A stretch of 32,576 nt of DNA from Acidobacteriaceae bacterium (GTDB taxonomy: Bacteria; Acidobacteriota; Terriglobia; Terriglobales; Acidobacteriaceae): assembly GCA_027307045.1 (NCBI GenBank), contig DAHUXR010000051.1:1-32576 (forward strand), in the 5' to 3' direction. Below the pieces are notes generated by a model. It made no database searches. It had not been told where the DNA came from and saw nothing but the letters and a program-made list of their open reading frames with translations. This document shows, in pieces, positions 16,663-25,221 of the stretch; the first letter of the stretch is position 1; every line of letters begins with the position of its first letter. The translations under genes and the position numbers were made by a program.

Positions 16663-17850
16663 TTATGTACTGTAATCCGCATTGATGCGCACATATTCCG
16701 CCGTGAGATCGCAGGAAAGGAACTCCAGCGTGGCGCTCCCAGCGCCCAGCGCAATGAGGATTTCATATACAGGCTCAGACATATATGCATGCGCGCGATC
16801 ATGGTCGAAAGGGCATGCGGCGCCGTGTCTGCAAATCTGCTGTTCCCCCAGATAGATATTGATCCGCTCTGGGTTGATCTTTACTCCCGAATAGCCGATT
16901 GCAGACAGGATTCTTCCCCAATTTGGATCAGCGCCGGCCCAGGCGGTCTTTACCAGCGGTGAATTGGCGATAGCGCGCCCGATCTGCCGCGCCTCGCTCC
17001 GGGAGCGCGCCTGCTGGATATTCAGGCGCACCACGTGTTTGACGCCCTCGCCGTCGGCCACGATTTGCCCAGCCAGCGACCGGCAAACTTTCGTCAATGC
17101 CGCCTGAAATTCATTTCGCACCGACTTGAACTGTACGCCGCTCTTGCCGCTGGCCAGCAGCAGCGCTGTGTCGTTCGTCGAGGTGTCACCATCGATGGAA
17201 ATGTTATTGAAGCTGTGGTCCGCAGCTTCTTTCAGGCAGGTTTGCAACTCGCGTGGGTTCGCCGCCAGATCGGTAAATAAGTAAACCAGCATGGTCGCCA
17301 TATTGGGATGGATCATACCCGCGCCCTTTGCCACTCCCGCCAGGACCACCCGGGTTTGATTGAAGATTATGGATTGTGACGCTATTTTTTTGTGAGTGTC
17401 GGTGGTAAGGATAGCGTTGGCGAACTGATCGAACGCGTCTGGGGCGGGGGATGCGGTACTGATCAGCGACGGAATCGCGGTATGGATCTTTTCCAGCGGC
17501 AGCTGCACGCCGATGATCCCCGTTGAAGACGGAAACACGCGATGCGGACTAACCTGGAGCTGCTTTGCAACTCCAACGCATACGCTGTTGGCGGCTTTCA
17601 GTCCTTGCTTGCCTGTGGCGCAGTTGGCGTTTCCGGCGTTCACTATCAGCGCCCTCATCTGCCCTTGTGCGCGGCGCAGATGCTCGCGTCCCACCGTTAC
17701 AGGCGCCGCGACGATCTGATTGCGCGTGAACATGGCGGCCGCGGAAGCGCCGTCAGGAGCCAGCGCCAGCGCCAGATCGGGCTTGCCGCTGGCTTTAATG
17801 CCAGCTGTACAGGCGGAAAAAAGAAATCCCTGTGGCGGATTTGTGATCAC
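16663..17850 (-). CDS. argJ: Bifunctional ornithine acetyltransferase / N-acetylglutamate synthase ArgJ
   Basis: A 395-residue enzyme of the cyclic arginine pathway. It moves the acetyl group from N-acetylornithine to glutamate and may also make N-acetylglutamate from acetyl-CoA. The proenzyme self-cleaves between Ala185 and Thr186 in GMIHPNMATML; Thr186 becomes the nucleophile. KGAGMIHPNMATM, the DGDTSTNDT motif and ADPNWGRILSAIGYSG are all canonical. It starts with GTG and overlaps the preceding acetyltransferase stop by four bases (GTGA). It is the last arg gene of the operon. Full length, no odd residues seen. Whether it is mono- or bifunctional cannot be read from sequence alone; a separate acetylglutamate synthase upstream suggests transacetylation may suffice. 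Confidence 0.97.
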   Translation of the reverse strand: MITNPPQGFLFSACTAGIKASGKPDLALALAPDGASAAAMFTRNQIVAAPVTVGREHLRRAQGQMRALIVNAGNANCATGKQGLKAANSVCVGVAKQLQVSPHRVFPSSTGIIGVQLPLEKIHTAIPSLISTASPAPDAFDQFANAILTTDTHKKIASQSIIFNQTRVVLAGVAKGAGMIHPNMATMLVYLFTDLAANPRELQTCLKEAADHSFNNISIDGDTSTNDTALLLASGKSGVQFKSVRNEFQAALTKVCRSLAGQIVADGEGVKHVVRLNIQQARSRSEARQIGRAIANSPLVKTAWAGADPNWGRILSAIGYSGVKINPERINIYLGEQQICRHGAACPFDHDRAHAYMSEPVYEILIALGAGSATLEFLSCDLTAEYVRINADYST

Positions 17851-18365
17851 ACGGTCAGCTTAACCAGCGGCTTTGGTATCTGCAAGTCGCGCACTCCGCT
17901 GTGTTTGGGAATCTCGCCGCGATACATGGCGATCTCGTCGCAGGCGTTGAACGCCGGACAGTGCACACAGTCTTTGTAAATCTTGTCCGGCAGATCGTCG
18001 CGTTTAGCCAGGCTGAATCCCATATGGGCAAAGAATTCCGGGATTCGCGTGAATAGACAGACGCAAGTGACCTCATGCCGCCCAGCCTCTTGGAGCAGAG
18101 CTTCCACCAGCTTGCGTCCGGCGCCCAGGCCCTTCGTGGAAGGCGTTACCGCGATGGAACGAATTTCCGCCAGATGCATTCCGTAAAGATGCAACGCGCC
18201 GCAGCCCACAATCTTGCCGTCTTCTTCTGCCACAACAAAGTCCCGCACGTTCTCCCGTAATTCAGCCAGCGTTCGAGGCAGTAGCATGCCGTTGCCGGAA
18301 TACGCGCGGATGATCGCGTGGATTTGCTCCACATCCGGCAGGATCGCGTTACGCGTGCGTACCAT
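17847..18365 (-). CDS. argA: Short GNAT-type N-acetylglutamate synthase (ArgA-like)
   Basis: A 172-residue GNAT acetyltransferase from the ATG at 18365. The frame extends upstream inside argH, but only this start gives a proper fold (NAILPDVEQIHAIIRAYSGN). The acetyl-CoA loop is TKGLGAGRKLVE (77-88), followed by TRIPEFFAHMGF. The Cys pattern KDCVHCPAFNACDE is characteristic of the short synthases lacking the amino-acid-kinase domain. It would make N-acetylglutamate from glutamate and acetyl-CoA, the first committed step, and top up the acetyl cycle run by ArgJ. It overlaps argH by 17 bases and argJ by four. Position right after argH recalls the ArgH-ArgA fusions of some marine Gammaproteobacteria. 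Function is inferred from motif and operon. Confidence 0.88.
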   Translation of the reverse strand: MVRTRNAILPDVEQIHAIIRAYSGNGMLLPRTLAELRENVRDFVVAEEDGKIVGCGALHLYGMHLAEIRSIAVTPSTKGLGAGRKLVEALLQEAGRHEVTCVCLFTRIPEFFAHMGFSLAKRDDLPDKIYKDCVHCPAFNACDEIAMYRGEIPKHSGVRDLQIPKPLVKLTV

Positions 18366-19752
18366 GGGCCTCCTGCATGGTAGCCAGTTTTTCCCGGGCC
18401 GCTTTAAGCGCCTGCTGCACCCGATGCGCCGCTGTTCCGCCCGGAACATCATGGCAGGCCAGAACGTTTTCCACCGTGAGATGCTCGTAAACGTCGGCGT
18501 CGAATGCGGGACTGAATTCACGCAACTCCTCGAGCGTGAGCTGCTCAAGTTCGCAGTCCTGCACCACGCACTTCTGCACGGCTTTGGCTACGATCTCATG
18601 CGCCTGCCGGAACGGCACGCCGCGCCTGGCCAGATACGTAGCAGCAGCCATGGCGTTCATGAATCCGGTCTCGCAGGCTGCTTTCATGCGGTCCTGGTTG
18701 AACTTCACCTGGCGCATGAATCCGGCGGCAACTTTCAGACAATGTCCGGCGGTTGCCACCGATTCAAACAGCGGCTCCTGCGTCTCCTGCAGGTCTTTGT
18801 TATAGGCAAGCGGCAGGCCTTTGATCGCCGTAAGCAGCGCCATCTGATTGCCGATGATCCGCGCCGATTTGCCACGAATCAGCTCCAGCGCATCCGGATT
18901 CTGTTTCTGCGGCATGGCGCTGCTGCCGGTCGAGTAAGGCTCAGGCAGTGTAATGAACGCATATTCCTGCGTGGCAAAAAGAATGAACTCCTCTGCCCAG
19001 CGGCTGAGATGAATGCCCAATAGAGAAAGCGAGTTGACCAACTCCACGGCGAAATCTCGATCGCTGGTTGCGTCCATGCTATTGGCCGTTGGGCGCGCGA
19101 ACCCCAGCGCTCGACTTACCAGTTCACGATCGAGCGGCAGCGTCGCCCCGGTAACGGCGCCCGAGCCCAGCGGGCATTCGTTTGCCCGCTCGCGGCATTC
19201 CAGCAGGCGCTCGCCATCACGGAAGAGCATTTCAAAATAAGCCAGCAGCCAATGGGCCGTCAGCACCGGCTCTGCACGCTGCAAATGCGTGTAAGCTGGC
19301 ATAACTAGAGTTTTGACCTCGCCCGCACGATCCAGCAGAGCTTCCAGCAGATCGCCCAGCAGGGTGCGCAGGTTGTCCACCGAAACCCGCACGAATAAGC
19401 GCAGGTCGGTTGCGATTTGCTCATTGCGGCTGCGGCCGCTATGCAGCTTCTTGCCGGTCTCGCCGATGAGCGCTACCAGCTTTTTTTCCACGAAGTGATG
19501 CACGTCTTCAGCCTCAGGGTCATCGAAATAGCCGGCCTGCTGTTCACTGGTCTTGCCAATCTCTTCCAGTGCCGTGGCAATCAGTCCGAATTCCGCGGGC
19601 GTAACAATGCCTGCGGCTTTGAGCGCCTGCGCGTGGGCGCGGCTGGCCGCCAGTTCGTAGCGCAGCAGCTTCTGGTCGAACGGAAACGACCGCTGCCACT
19701 CTTCGAAATGTGGGTCCAGCGGCTGCCGGAACCGGCCTGACCACATCTTCAC
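18349..19752 (-). CDS. argH: Argininosuccinate lyase
   Basis: A 467-residue member of the fumarase/aspartase superfamily. It cleaves argininosuccinate to arginine and fumarate, the last pathway step, as a cytosolic tetramer. The superfamily signature with the mobile catalytic Ser is GSSAMPQKQNPDALELIRGK. MWSGRFRQPLDP at the N-terminus, HSGRSRNEQIATDLRLF and YTHLQRAEPV are standard ArgH blocks. The start is GTG, overlapping the argG stop by four bases (GTGA); MWSGRF two codons later is an alternative. Length is normal. The gene end overlaps the short N-acetylglutamate synthase by 17 bases, so the two are probably translated together. Confidence 0.97.
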   Translation of the reverse strand: MKMWSGRFRQPLDPHFEEWQRSFPFDQKLLRYELAASRAHAQALKAAGIVTPAEFGLIATALEEIGKTSEQQAGYFDDPEAEDVHHFVEKKLVALIGETGKKLHSGRSRNEQIATDLRLFVRVSVDNLRTLLGDLLEALLDRAGEVKTLVMPAYTHLQRAEPVLTAHWLLAYFEMLFRDGERLLECRERANECPLGSGAVTGATLPLDRELVSRALGFARPTANSMDATSDRDFAVELVNSLSLLGIHLSRWAEEFILFATQEYAFITLPEPYSTGSSAMPQKQNPDALELIRGKSARIIGNQMALLTAIKGLPLAYNKDLQETQEPLFESVATAGHCLKVAAGFMRQVKFNQDRMKAACETGFMNAMAAATYLARRGVPFRQAHEIVAKAVQKCVVQDCELEQLTLEELREFSPAFDADVYEHLTVENVLACHDVPGGTAAHRVQQALKAAREKLATMQEAHGTHA

Positions 19753-20999
19753 TTCGTGATCTCCTCCGCTCCAACACGGGAAACCCGCGCGTCTTGGGGG
19801 GCCTGTTTCTGTCTGAGCCGCGCCCGCGAGCGCGCCGGAAGGCCCAGGATGCGTATGAACCCTTCTGCATCCTTCTGGTCATAGCTCTCGCTCATGGTGA
19901 ACGACGAGAGATCGGTGCGATAGAGCGAGTACTCTGACTCGCGTCCGCCGATGGTGACGTTGCCTTTGTAGAGTTTTAGCGTGACCGTGCCGCTGACCTC
20001 TTTCTGTGTCTCTTCGACGAAAGCATCCAGCGCTTCGCGGAGCGGCGTGAACCATAGTCCGTAATAGACGATCTCCGCGTACTTAAGCGCCATCAGCTGT
20101 TTGTAATGCATGAGGTCGCGCTCCAGGCAGAGCGCTTCCAGTTCACGATGCGCCGTCAGCAGCAACGTCCCGCCGGGAGTCTCATAGCATCCGCGTGACT
20201 TGATGCCGACGAACCGGTTTTCCACCAGATCAATGCGACCAATGGCATTGCGTCCGCCAATTTCGTTTAGCAGTTCCACCAGCGGCAATGGTTCAAGCCT
20301 TAGCCCGTTCACGCTGATCGGCGTTCCCGCTTCAAAGCCGATGGTGACTGTCTCTTCGCGGTCCGGAGCCTCCTGCGGCGAGCGCGTGAGCTGCCATGTG
20401 GATTCAAACGGCGCATTGGCCGGATCTTCCAGTTCACCGCCTTCGTGGCTCAGGTGCCATATATTGCGATCGCGGCTGTGAATCTTCTCGCGGCTCGCCG
20501 TCACGGAAATGCCGCGCGCCTCCGCATAGTCCAGGCAGTCCTCGCGCGATTTCAATGTCCATTCGCGCCACGGCGCAATTACTTTCAAGTCTGGCGCCAG
20601 CGCCTGGAATGCATGTTCAAACCGGACCTGGTCATTGCCCTTGCCGGTGCAGCCATGCGCCAAGGCGGTGGCATTCTCTTTTAGCGCCACTTCCACCTGG
20701 TGCTTGGCGATTACTGGCCGTGCCAGCGATGTTCCCAAAAGATACTTATGCTCGTACTCGGCGCCGGCGCGCAGGGCAGGGAAGACGTAGTCGCGCAGGA
20801 ATTCATCGCGGAGGTCTTTCACGATCACTTTGGCTGCGCCGGTCTTATGGGCCTTCTCCACCACGGCATCAATGTCCTCGCCCTGGCCCACGTCGGCAAT
20901 CATTGCGATCACGTCGCAGTTATAGTTTTCCTTGAGCCAGGGAATAATGATCGAAGTATCTAGGCCCCCGGAATATGCCAGCACTACTTTCTCACGCAT
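19749..20999 (-). CDS. argG: Argininosuccinate synthase
   Basis: A 416-residue enzyme joining citrulline and aspartate with ATP hydrolysis to AMP and PPi. The N-type PP-loop is LAYSGGLDTSIIIPWL. GKGNDQVRFEHAF, SREKIHSRDRNIWHLSHEGG and the YYGLWFTPLREALDAF block are typical. The tail RARLRQKQAPQDARVSRVG extends slightly beyond the usual end. The ATG at 20999 has GAGGAG just upstream. A second copy of the same ribosome binding site, start codon and first codons lies 155 bases upstream (see the 20989-21164 repeat), so the original start was displaced by an insertion. It overlaps argH by four bases. Confidence 0.97.
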   Translation of the reverse strand: MREKVVLAYSGGLDTSIIIPWLKENYNCDVIAMIADVGQGEDIDAVVEKAHKTGAAKVIVKDLRDEFLRDYVFPALRAGAEYEHKYLLGTSLARPVIAKHQVEVALKENATALAHGCTGKGNDQVRFEHAFQALAPDLKVIAPWREWTLKSREDCLDYAEARGISVTASREKIHSRDRNIWHLSHEGGELEDPANAPFESTWQLTRSPQEAPDREETVTIGFEAGTPISVNGLRLEPLPLVELLNEIGGRNAIGRIDLVENRFVGIKSRGCYETPGGTLLLTAHRELEALCLERDLMHYKQLMALKYAEIVYYGLWFTPLREALDAFVEETQKEVSGTVTLKLYKGNVTIGGRESEYSLYRTDLSSFTMSESYDQKDAEGFIRILGLPARSRARLRQKQAPQDARVSRVGAEEITK

Positions 21000-21164
21000 G
21001 ATTGCTCCTCATAAAAATCTTTTGGTTATCGTCACAATTGATCCTTCGACTGCGCGCCTGGCGGCGCTCCGCTCAGGATTTCGGCAGGAGTCTCCCGCTC
21101 ACCCCGCTGTGCGGGATCGCTCACGCCTCCTTGCGCCTTAACCTTCTCACGCATGATTGCTCCT
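20989..21164 (-). repeat. Insertion with 21-bp duplication at the argF/argG junction
   Basis: A perfect 21-bp direct repeat, minus-strand AGGAGCAATCATGCG and the following six bases, occurs at 20989-21009 and 21144-21164. The proximal copy contains the argG ribosome binding site, ATG and first codons. The distal copy contains the end of argF, whose stop reads ATGCGTGA. Between them lie 134 bases with dispersed-repeat character: an imperfect palindrome ATCCTTCGACTGCGCG...CCGCTCAGGAT and a TCCCGC...GCGGGA dyad. The layout is that of a small element inserted at the junction with target duplication. No clear terminal inverted repeats are seen. Confidence 0.75.
21032..21154 (-). other. 40-codon leader ORF created by the duplicated argG start
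   Basis: The distal start copy opens a frame MREKVKAQGGVSDPAQRGER that runs through the inserted repeat and stops at 21032-21034, 32 bases before the argG ATG. It keeps the original AAGGAG ribosome binding site and overlaps the argF stop by eight bases, so ribosomes probably still start here. The product is repeat sequence and unlikely to be functional. Translation of this frame may affect argG expression. Confidence 0.5.
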
Positions 21165-22160
21165 TGTGGGCGAAGTGCGCATGCCGCTGCCCAGCAGTAA
21201 AAGTAAAATCGCTTTCTGTATGTGCATACGATTTTCCGCCTGATCAAACACAATGGACCGTGGTGAATCGATCACGCCCGCAGTAACTTCTTCTCCGCGA
21301 TGGGCGGGCAGGCAATGCATAAACACGGCATGCGGTGCGGCGTGGGAGAACAACTCTTCATTCACCTGGTAAGGGGCGAAGATCTTTGCCCGCTCGGCCG
21401 CTTCTTTTTCCTGTCCCATGCTGGCCCATACGTCTGTATAAATCGCGTTGGCGCCGGTGACTGCTTTCACGGCGTCATTTGTAATGTCGATGATCGCTCC
21501 CGTACCGCGGCCAATCTTTTTTGCGGCTGCAGTCACTTCAGGCAGGGGCTCATAACCTTTCGGCGTTGCCACGGAAATACTTGTGCCCAGCGCCGCCGCT
21601 GCCAGCATGAGCGAATGTGCCACATTGTTGCCGTCGCCCACATACGCGAGATGCACTTTGCTCAAGTCGCCAAACTTTTCTTCCAATGTGAAAAAGTCAG
21701 CAAATGCCTGGCAAGGATGCTCCAAATCGCTTAGCGCGTTGACGACAGGAATGCAGGTGTGCCGCGCCATCTCCACGATGGTCTTATGTTCAAAAGTGCG
21801 GAGCACCACCGCATCCACCCAACGCTCCACGTTGCGCGCGATGTCACACACCGGCTCGCGCTCTCCCAGCAGGGAGCGTGTCTGGTCCATGAAGAGGGAC
21901 GTGCCGCCCAGGCTGGCCATGCCGGCTTCAAACGTCAGGCGTGTGCGCAGGGAGGCTTTTTCAAAGAACAGCACAAGCTGCTTGCCTGCCAGCGCTCCGC
22001 GAAAGTCGGCAGGGCGGTGCTTGATGATGTGCGTCAGCTCAAACATTGACTTTGTTTCTTCCGGAGAAAAGTCCTGGCAAGACACCAGATCGCGGCAGAG
22101 CGCGGGTTGCTCCACTGGCGCTTTCATGGCTGTGAGGTCGTACATCCTGGCTGGCATCAT
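21147..22160 (-). CDS. argF: Ornithine carbamoyltransferase
   Basis: A 337-residue enzyme making citrulline from ornithine and carbamoyl phosphate. Carbamoyl-phosphate site: FEKASLRTRLTFEAG (Leu in place of the common Thr in STRTR, a frequent variant). HPCQ is at residues 148-151 (SDLEHPCQAFADFF), the ornithine loop is DVWASMGQEKE and the catalytic Cys block is MHCLPAHRGEEV. The argD stop immediately precedes its ATG and GGAGG lies within the end of argD. The N-terminal 20 residues exceed the typical start, so an internal Met (MYDL or MKAP) is possible. The last codons lie in the duplicated junction sequence. An acetyl- or succinyl-ornithine specificity cannot be strictly excluded, but ArgJ in the operon points to free ornithine. 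Confidence 0.95.
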   Translation of the reverse strand: MMPARMYDLTAMKAPVEQPALCRDLVSCQDFSPEETKSMFELTHIIKHRPADFRGALAGKQLVLFFEKASLRTRLTFEAGMASLGGTSLFMDQTRSLLGEREPVCDIARNVERWVDAVVLRTFEHKTIVEMARHTCIPVVNALSDLEHPCQAFADFFTLEEKFGDLSKVHLAYVGDGNNVAHSLMLAAAALGTSISVATPKGYEPLPEVTAAAKKIGRGTGAIIDITNDAVKAVTGANAIYTDVWASMGQEKEAAERAKIFAPYQVNEELFSHAAPHAVFMHCLPAHRGEEVTAGVIDSPRSIVFDQAENRMHIQKAILLLLLGSGMRTSPTRSNHA

Positions 22161-23399
22161 TTATTTGTTCCTCCCGGCGATTGCCGCTGTCTTTGTGTTT
22201 TGTGCCAATACCTGATCGAGTTGCTGTACGGCTGTGTCGATGTGTTGTTTCTTGATGATGAAGGGCGGCAGGAACCGTATGACGGTTTCATCTGTCCGAT
22301 TCACGATAGTGCCGCGCTTCAGCATTTGTTGAAAAACCTGCTTGGCAGCCTCCGCGGAGTCAAGCTCCATGCCAATCATTAGCCCCTGGCCGCGTACGGC
22401 AACAATGTTGCCGTGTTTTTTCTTCAGCTTTTGCAGTTGGTCCATGAAGTAATCACCGACCTTCTGGATGTGCTTGAGCATTTTTTCTTTTTCCAGGACC
22501 TTGATTAGCTGCAATGCCACGGCGCAGGCCAGCGGACCTCCGCCGAAAGTTGTCCCGTGCATGCCGGGGTGAATGCATGCAGAGACTTTTTCCGTCGCCA
22601 GCAGCGCGCCCAGCGGCAGGCCGCCAGCAATCGGCTTGGCCACTGTTACCAGGTCAGGCTGGATGCCGTAATTCTGGTAGGCAAACCACCGGCCGGTGCG
22701 TCCCATGCCGCTCTGGATTTCGTCCGCGATCAGCAGCGCGTTATGCTTGCGCGCCAACTTGTGCGCGACATCGGCAAATTGCTGGCTTACAGGACGAATG
22801 CCGCCTTCTCCCTGCACAAATTCAAACCCGATGGCGCAGACGGTTGAATCAAATTTGCTTTCCAGATCGGTCACGTCATTGAAGCGGACAAACTCCACAC
22901 CCGGGACAACCGGCGCAAATGGCGCGCGATATTTTTCTTTGTGCGTAGTGGCCAGAGCGCCAAACGTCCGTCCGTGGAAAGCATGTTCCAGGGCCAGAAT
23001 GCGCCACTTCGGTTCTTTCCCTTCGCCGCAATTAGCCTTGGCGTAAGCGCGCGCAAGTTTCAGCGCACCTTCCCAGGCTTCCGTGCCGCTGTTAGTAAAA
23101 AATGCGCGGTCCATGCCAGAGATCTTGGTCAGCGCGGCAGCCAGCCGCCCCTGATACTCGTGATAGAAGAGGTTGGAAGTGTGCACAAGCAGCTTCGCCT
23201 GCTTCGCGATCGTCTTGGTCAGCGCCGGATGCGCGTAGCCCAACGCATTCACGCCAATGCCGCTGAGCAGATCAAGGTATTTGCGACCTTTGTTGTCATA
23301 CAAGTGGACACCGCTGCCTTTATGCAGCAGGACGGGATAGCGGTCGTAGGTCGAGACCAGCAGTTTAGATTCCAGTTTGCTTACCTGCTCCAGGTTCAC
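22161..23399 (-). CDS. argD: Acetylornithine aminotransferase
   Basis: A 412-residue class III PLP aminotransferase converting N-acetylglutamate semialdehyde to N-acetylornithine. PLP-binding Lys255 lies in VTVAKPIAGGLPLGA and the cofactor Asp226 in LIADEIQSGMGRTG. FFTNSGTEAWEGALKLAR is the usual phosphate-binding block, with Trp in place of the common Ala/Asn. The GTG start overlaps the argB stop by four bases (GTGA), and its stop abuts the argF start. Length and order are normal. The family can also act in lysine synthesis; the operon places it in arginine synthesis. Confidence 0.95.
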   Translation of the reverse strand: MNLEQVSKLESKLLVSTYDRYPVLLHKGSGVHLYDNKGRKYLDLLSGIGVNALGYAHPALTKTIAKQAKLLVHTSNLFYHEYQGRLAAALTKISGMDRAFFTNSGTEAWEGALKLARAYAKANCGEGKEPKWRILALEHAFHGRTFGALATTHKEKYRAPFAPVVPGVEFVRFNDVTDLESKFDSTVCAIGFEFVQGEGGIRPVSQQFADVAHKLARKHNALLIADEIQSGMGRTGRWFAYQNYGIQPDLVTVAKPIAGGLPLGALLATEKVSACIHPGMHGTTFGGGPLACAVALQLIKVLEKEKMLKHIQKVGDYFMDQLQKLKKKHGNIVAVRGQGLMIGMELDSAEAAKQVFQQMLKRGTIVNRTDETVIRFLPPFIIKKQHIDTAVQQLDQVLAQNTKTAAIAGRNK

Positions 23400-24178
23400 G
23401 CGACCAGCACCTCCGTCCCTGATTCAATCTTTGTGAAATAAAATTCCGGCAGCGCTTCCACTTCTGCCGCGGGCAATATACGCACGCGATTCACGCCGTG
23501 CAGCAGCGCGTCCTTGCACGCCTGCAGTTTGGGCAACATGCCGCCGACGATGACGGATTTCTGCGTCAAGGCTGCGGCTGTGCCAAGATCGAGCCAGCGA
23601 ATCACCAGTCCATCCGCATCTTTCACGCCCTGAACATCGGTGAGAAAAATCAATGCATTCGCATGGCAGGCCACCGCGCAAGCGGAAGCCATCTGGTCAG
23701 CATTGATGTTGTAATACTGGCCGTCGCTGCCAAGGGCAACGCTTGAGATTACGGGAATGCAGCCCTGCTGCCAGATCGTTTCAATCCAGCGCGGGTCGAC
23801 CGAGCATATCTCGCCGACAAATCCCAGATCATGACCATTGGTCATCTTCTTGCGCGCGCGGAATGCATGCCCGTCGCCGCCGCAGAGTCCCATAGCCGCT
23901 TGCCCCACGCTGCCCAGCGCCGCGACGAGCTTTTTATTCATGTGCCCGGCAAGGACCATCACGGCGAAGTCGCGAGTTTCGGCGTCGGTCACGCGCAGGC
24001 CGTCAATGAATTCGCTCTGCTTGCCCATCTGGGCCAGCATGCGCGTGAGTGCAGCACCGCCGCCATGGACCACGGCGACCTGGTGCTCCGCGGCAAGTTG
24101 TTTCACCGCCAGCACCGCTCGTTGCAGCAGCGCGGCATCTTCCAGAGTGGCGCCGCCGAGCTTGACCACAATCTTCAT
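23396..24178 (-). CDS. argB: Acetylglutamate kinase
   Basis: A 260-residue amino-acid kinase phosphorylating N-acetylglutamate. The N-terminal KLGGATLED (nucleotide site), AVVHGGGAALTRML (substrate glycine loop), FIDGLRVTD, YYNINADQMASACAVA and IFLTDVQGVKDADG match the family. A C-terminal lysine sits in GGMLPKLQACKDAL. It lacks the N-terminal helix of the arginine-inhibited hexameric enzymes, so it is more like the short, arginine-insensitive type; control may then rest on ArgR. ATG overlaps the argC stop by four bases (ATGA). Confidence 0.95.
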   Translation of the reverse strand: MKIVVKLGGATLEDAALLQRAVLAVKQLAAEHQVAVVHGGGAALTRMLAQMGKQSEFIDGLRVTDAETRDFAVMVLAGHMNKKLVAALGSVGQAAMGLCGGDGHAFRARKKMTNGHDLGFVGEICSVDPRWIETIWQQGCIPVISSVALGSDGQYYNINADQMASACAVACHANALIFLTDVQGVKDADGLVIRWLDLGTAAALTQKSVIVGGMLPKLQACKDALLHGVNRVRILPAAEVEALPEFYFTKIESGTEVLVA

Positions 24179-25221
24179 CTCAGGCCCTCCTCTTCATTCC
24201 AGCCAAACATCACATTCATGTTCTGTACCGCTTGTCCTGCTGCGCCTTTTACCAGGTTATCGAGACAGGAAACGACGACCAGGCGCTTGCCGTCCGGGGC
24301 CAGCGTGAAACCAACATCGCAGTAATTGGTGTGCAGTGAATATTGAATCTGCGGCAACTTGCCGGCAGGGAAGATGCGCACAAAAGTCGAGTCGGCATAA
24401 AACTTGCGCATGCAGCTTTCAATGGCGTCACCAGACATGACCGAATTCAGGCGCACGTAAATCGTCGACAGGATCCCGCGCGGGATCGGCAGCAGATGCG
24501 GCGTGAAGATGAGCTGTTCCGGCAATATGCCAAGTTGCTCCAGAATTTCTCCGGTGTGCCGATGATTGAATACCGAATAGGCGGAAAGGTTCTCCGCCAC
24601 TTCAACGAAATGAGTTTTCTGCGTGGGTTGTTTGCCCGCGCCGGACACGCCGGACTTGGAATCGCAAACCACGCCGTGATTCAGGTCAACCAGTCCTGCG
24701 CGGACTAGCGGCGCCAGCGCCAGGATGATCGATGTGGCATAACAGCCGGCATTCGCCACCAGCGAAGCTTCCTTTAACTCGCTGCGATGCAGCTCAGGAA
24801 TACCGTAAACGGCCTGTGCCATGAGCTTAGCCGCGGCCTCTGGATTCTCATCTTTGAAATCGTAGATCGCGCGATATTCAGGCGTTTCCAGCCGCCACGC
24901 GCCGCTCAGGTCGATCACATGCACACCCTGCTTAACCGCCTCTGGAACCCACTCGCGTGAAACCTCATGCGGCGTGGCCAGAAAAAGCACCTTTACGCCT
25001 TTCGCCTTGAGAGTCTCCCAGCAAAACGGTTCAAGCGGATATCCGCCATTGCCGCTGACGTGGGGATAGAGTTCATCGAGCTTGGCCGTTGTGCCGGCCT
25101 CGCCCTTGCGGGTGAAGAGCACGGGTTTTTTGGCATAGGGATGGCGGGTGAGAAGACGCGCCAATTCAAAACCGGCATAGCCGGTTGCGCCAACAACCGC
25201 GGGCTGGATTGTTTGCGGCAT
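24175..25221 (-). CDS. argC: N-acetyl-gamma-glutamyl-phosphate reductase
   Basis: A 348-residue NADPH-dependent reductase giving N-acetylglutamate semialdehyde. Nucleotide-binding GATGYAGFEL is at residues 11-20; catalytic Cys160 lies in VANAGCYATS. The C-terminal HRHTGEI and TPHLLPIPRGIL blocks are typical of the full-length ArgC. Its start overlaps the argR stop in TGATG, so the regulator and pathway genes are coupled. Normal length, no anomalies. Confidence 0.97.
   Translation of the reverse strand: MPQTIQPAVVGATGYAGFELARLLTRHPYAKKPVLFTRKGEAGTTAKLDELYPHVSGNGGYPLEPFCWETLKAKGVKVLFLATPHEVSREWVPEAVKQGVHVIDLSGAWRLETPEYRAIYDFKDENPEAAAKLMAQAVYGIPELHRSELKEASLVANAGCYATSIILALAPLVRAGLVDLNHGVVCDSKSGVSGAGKQPTQKTHFVEVAENLSAYSVFNHRHTGEILEQLGILPEQLIFTPHLLPIPRGILSTIYVRLNSVMSGDAIESCMRKFYADSTFVRIFPAGKLPQIQYSLHTNYCDVGFTLAPDGKRLVVVSCLDNLVKGAAGQAVQNMNVMFGWNEEEGLR

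Noticed and set aside
17847..18548. Long form (233 aa) of the short acetylglutamate synthase
   Set aside because: The extra 61 residues overlap argH in another frame and lack GNAT character; the ATG at 18365 begins the fold.
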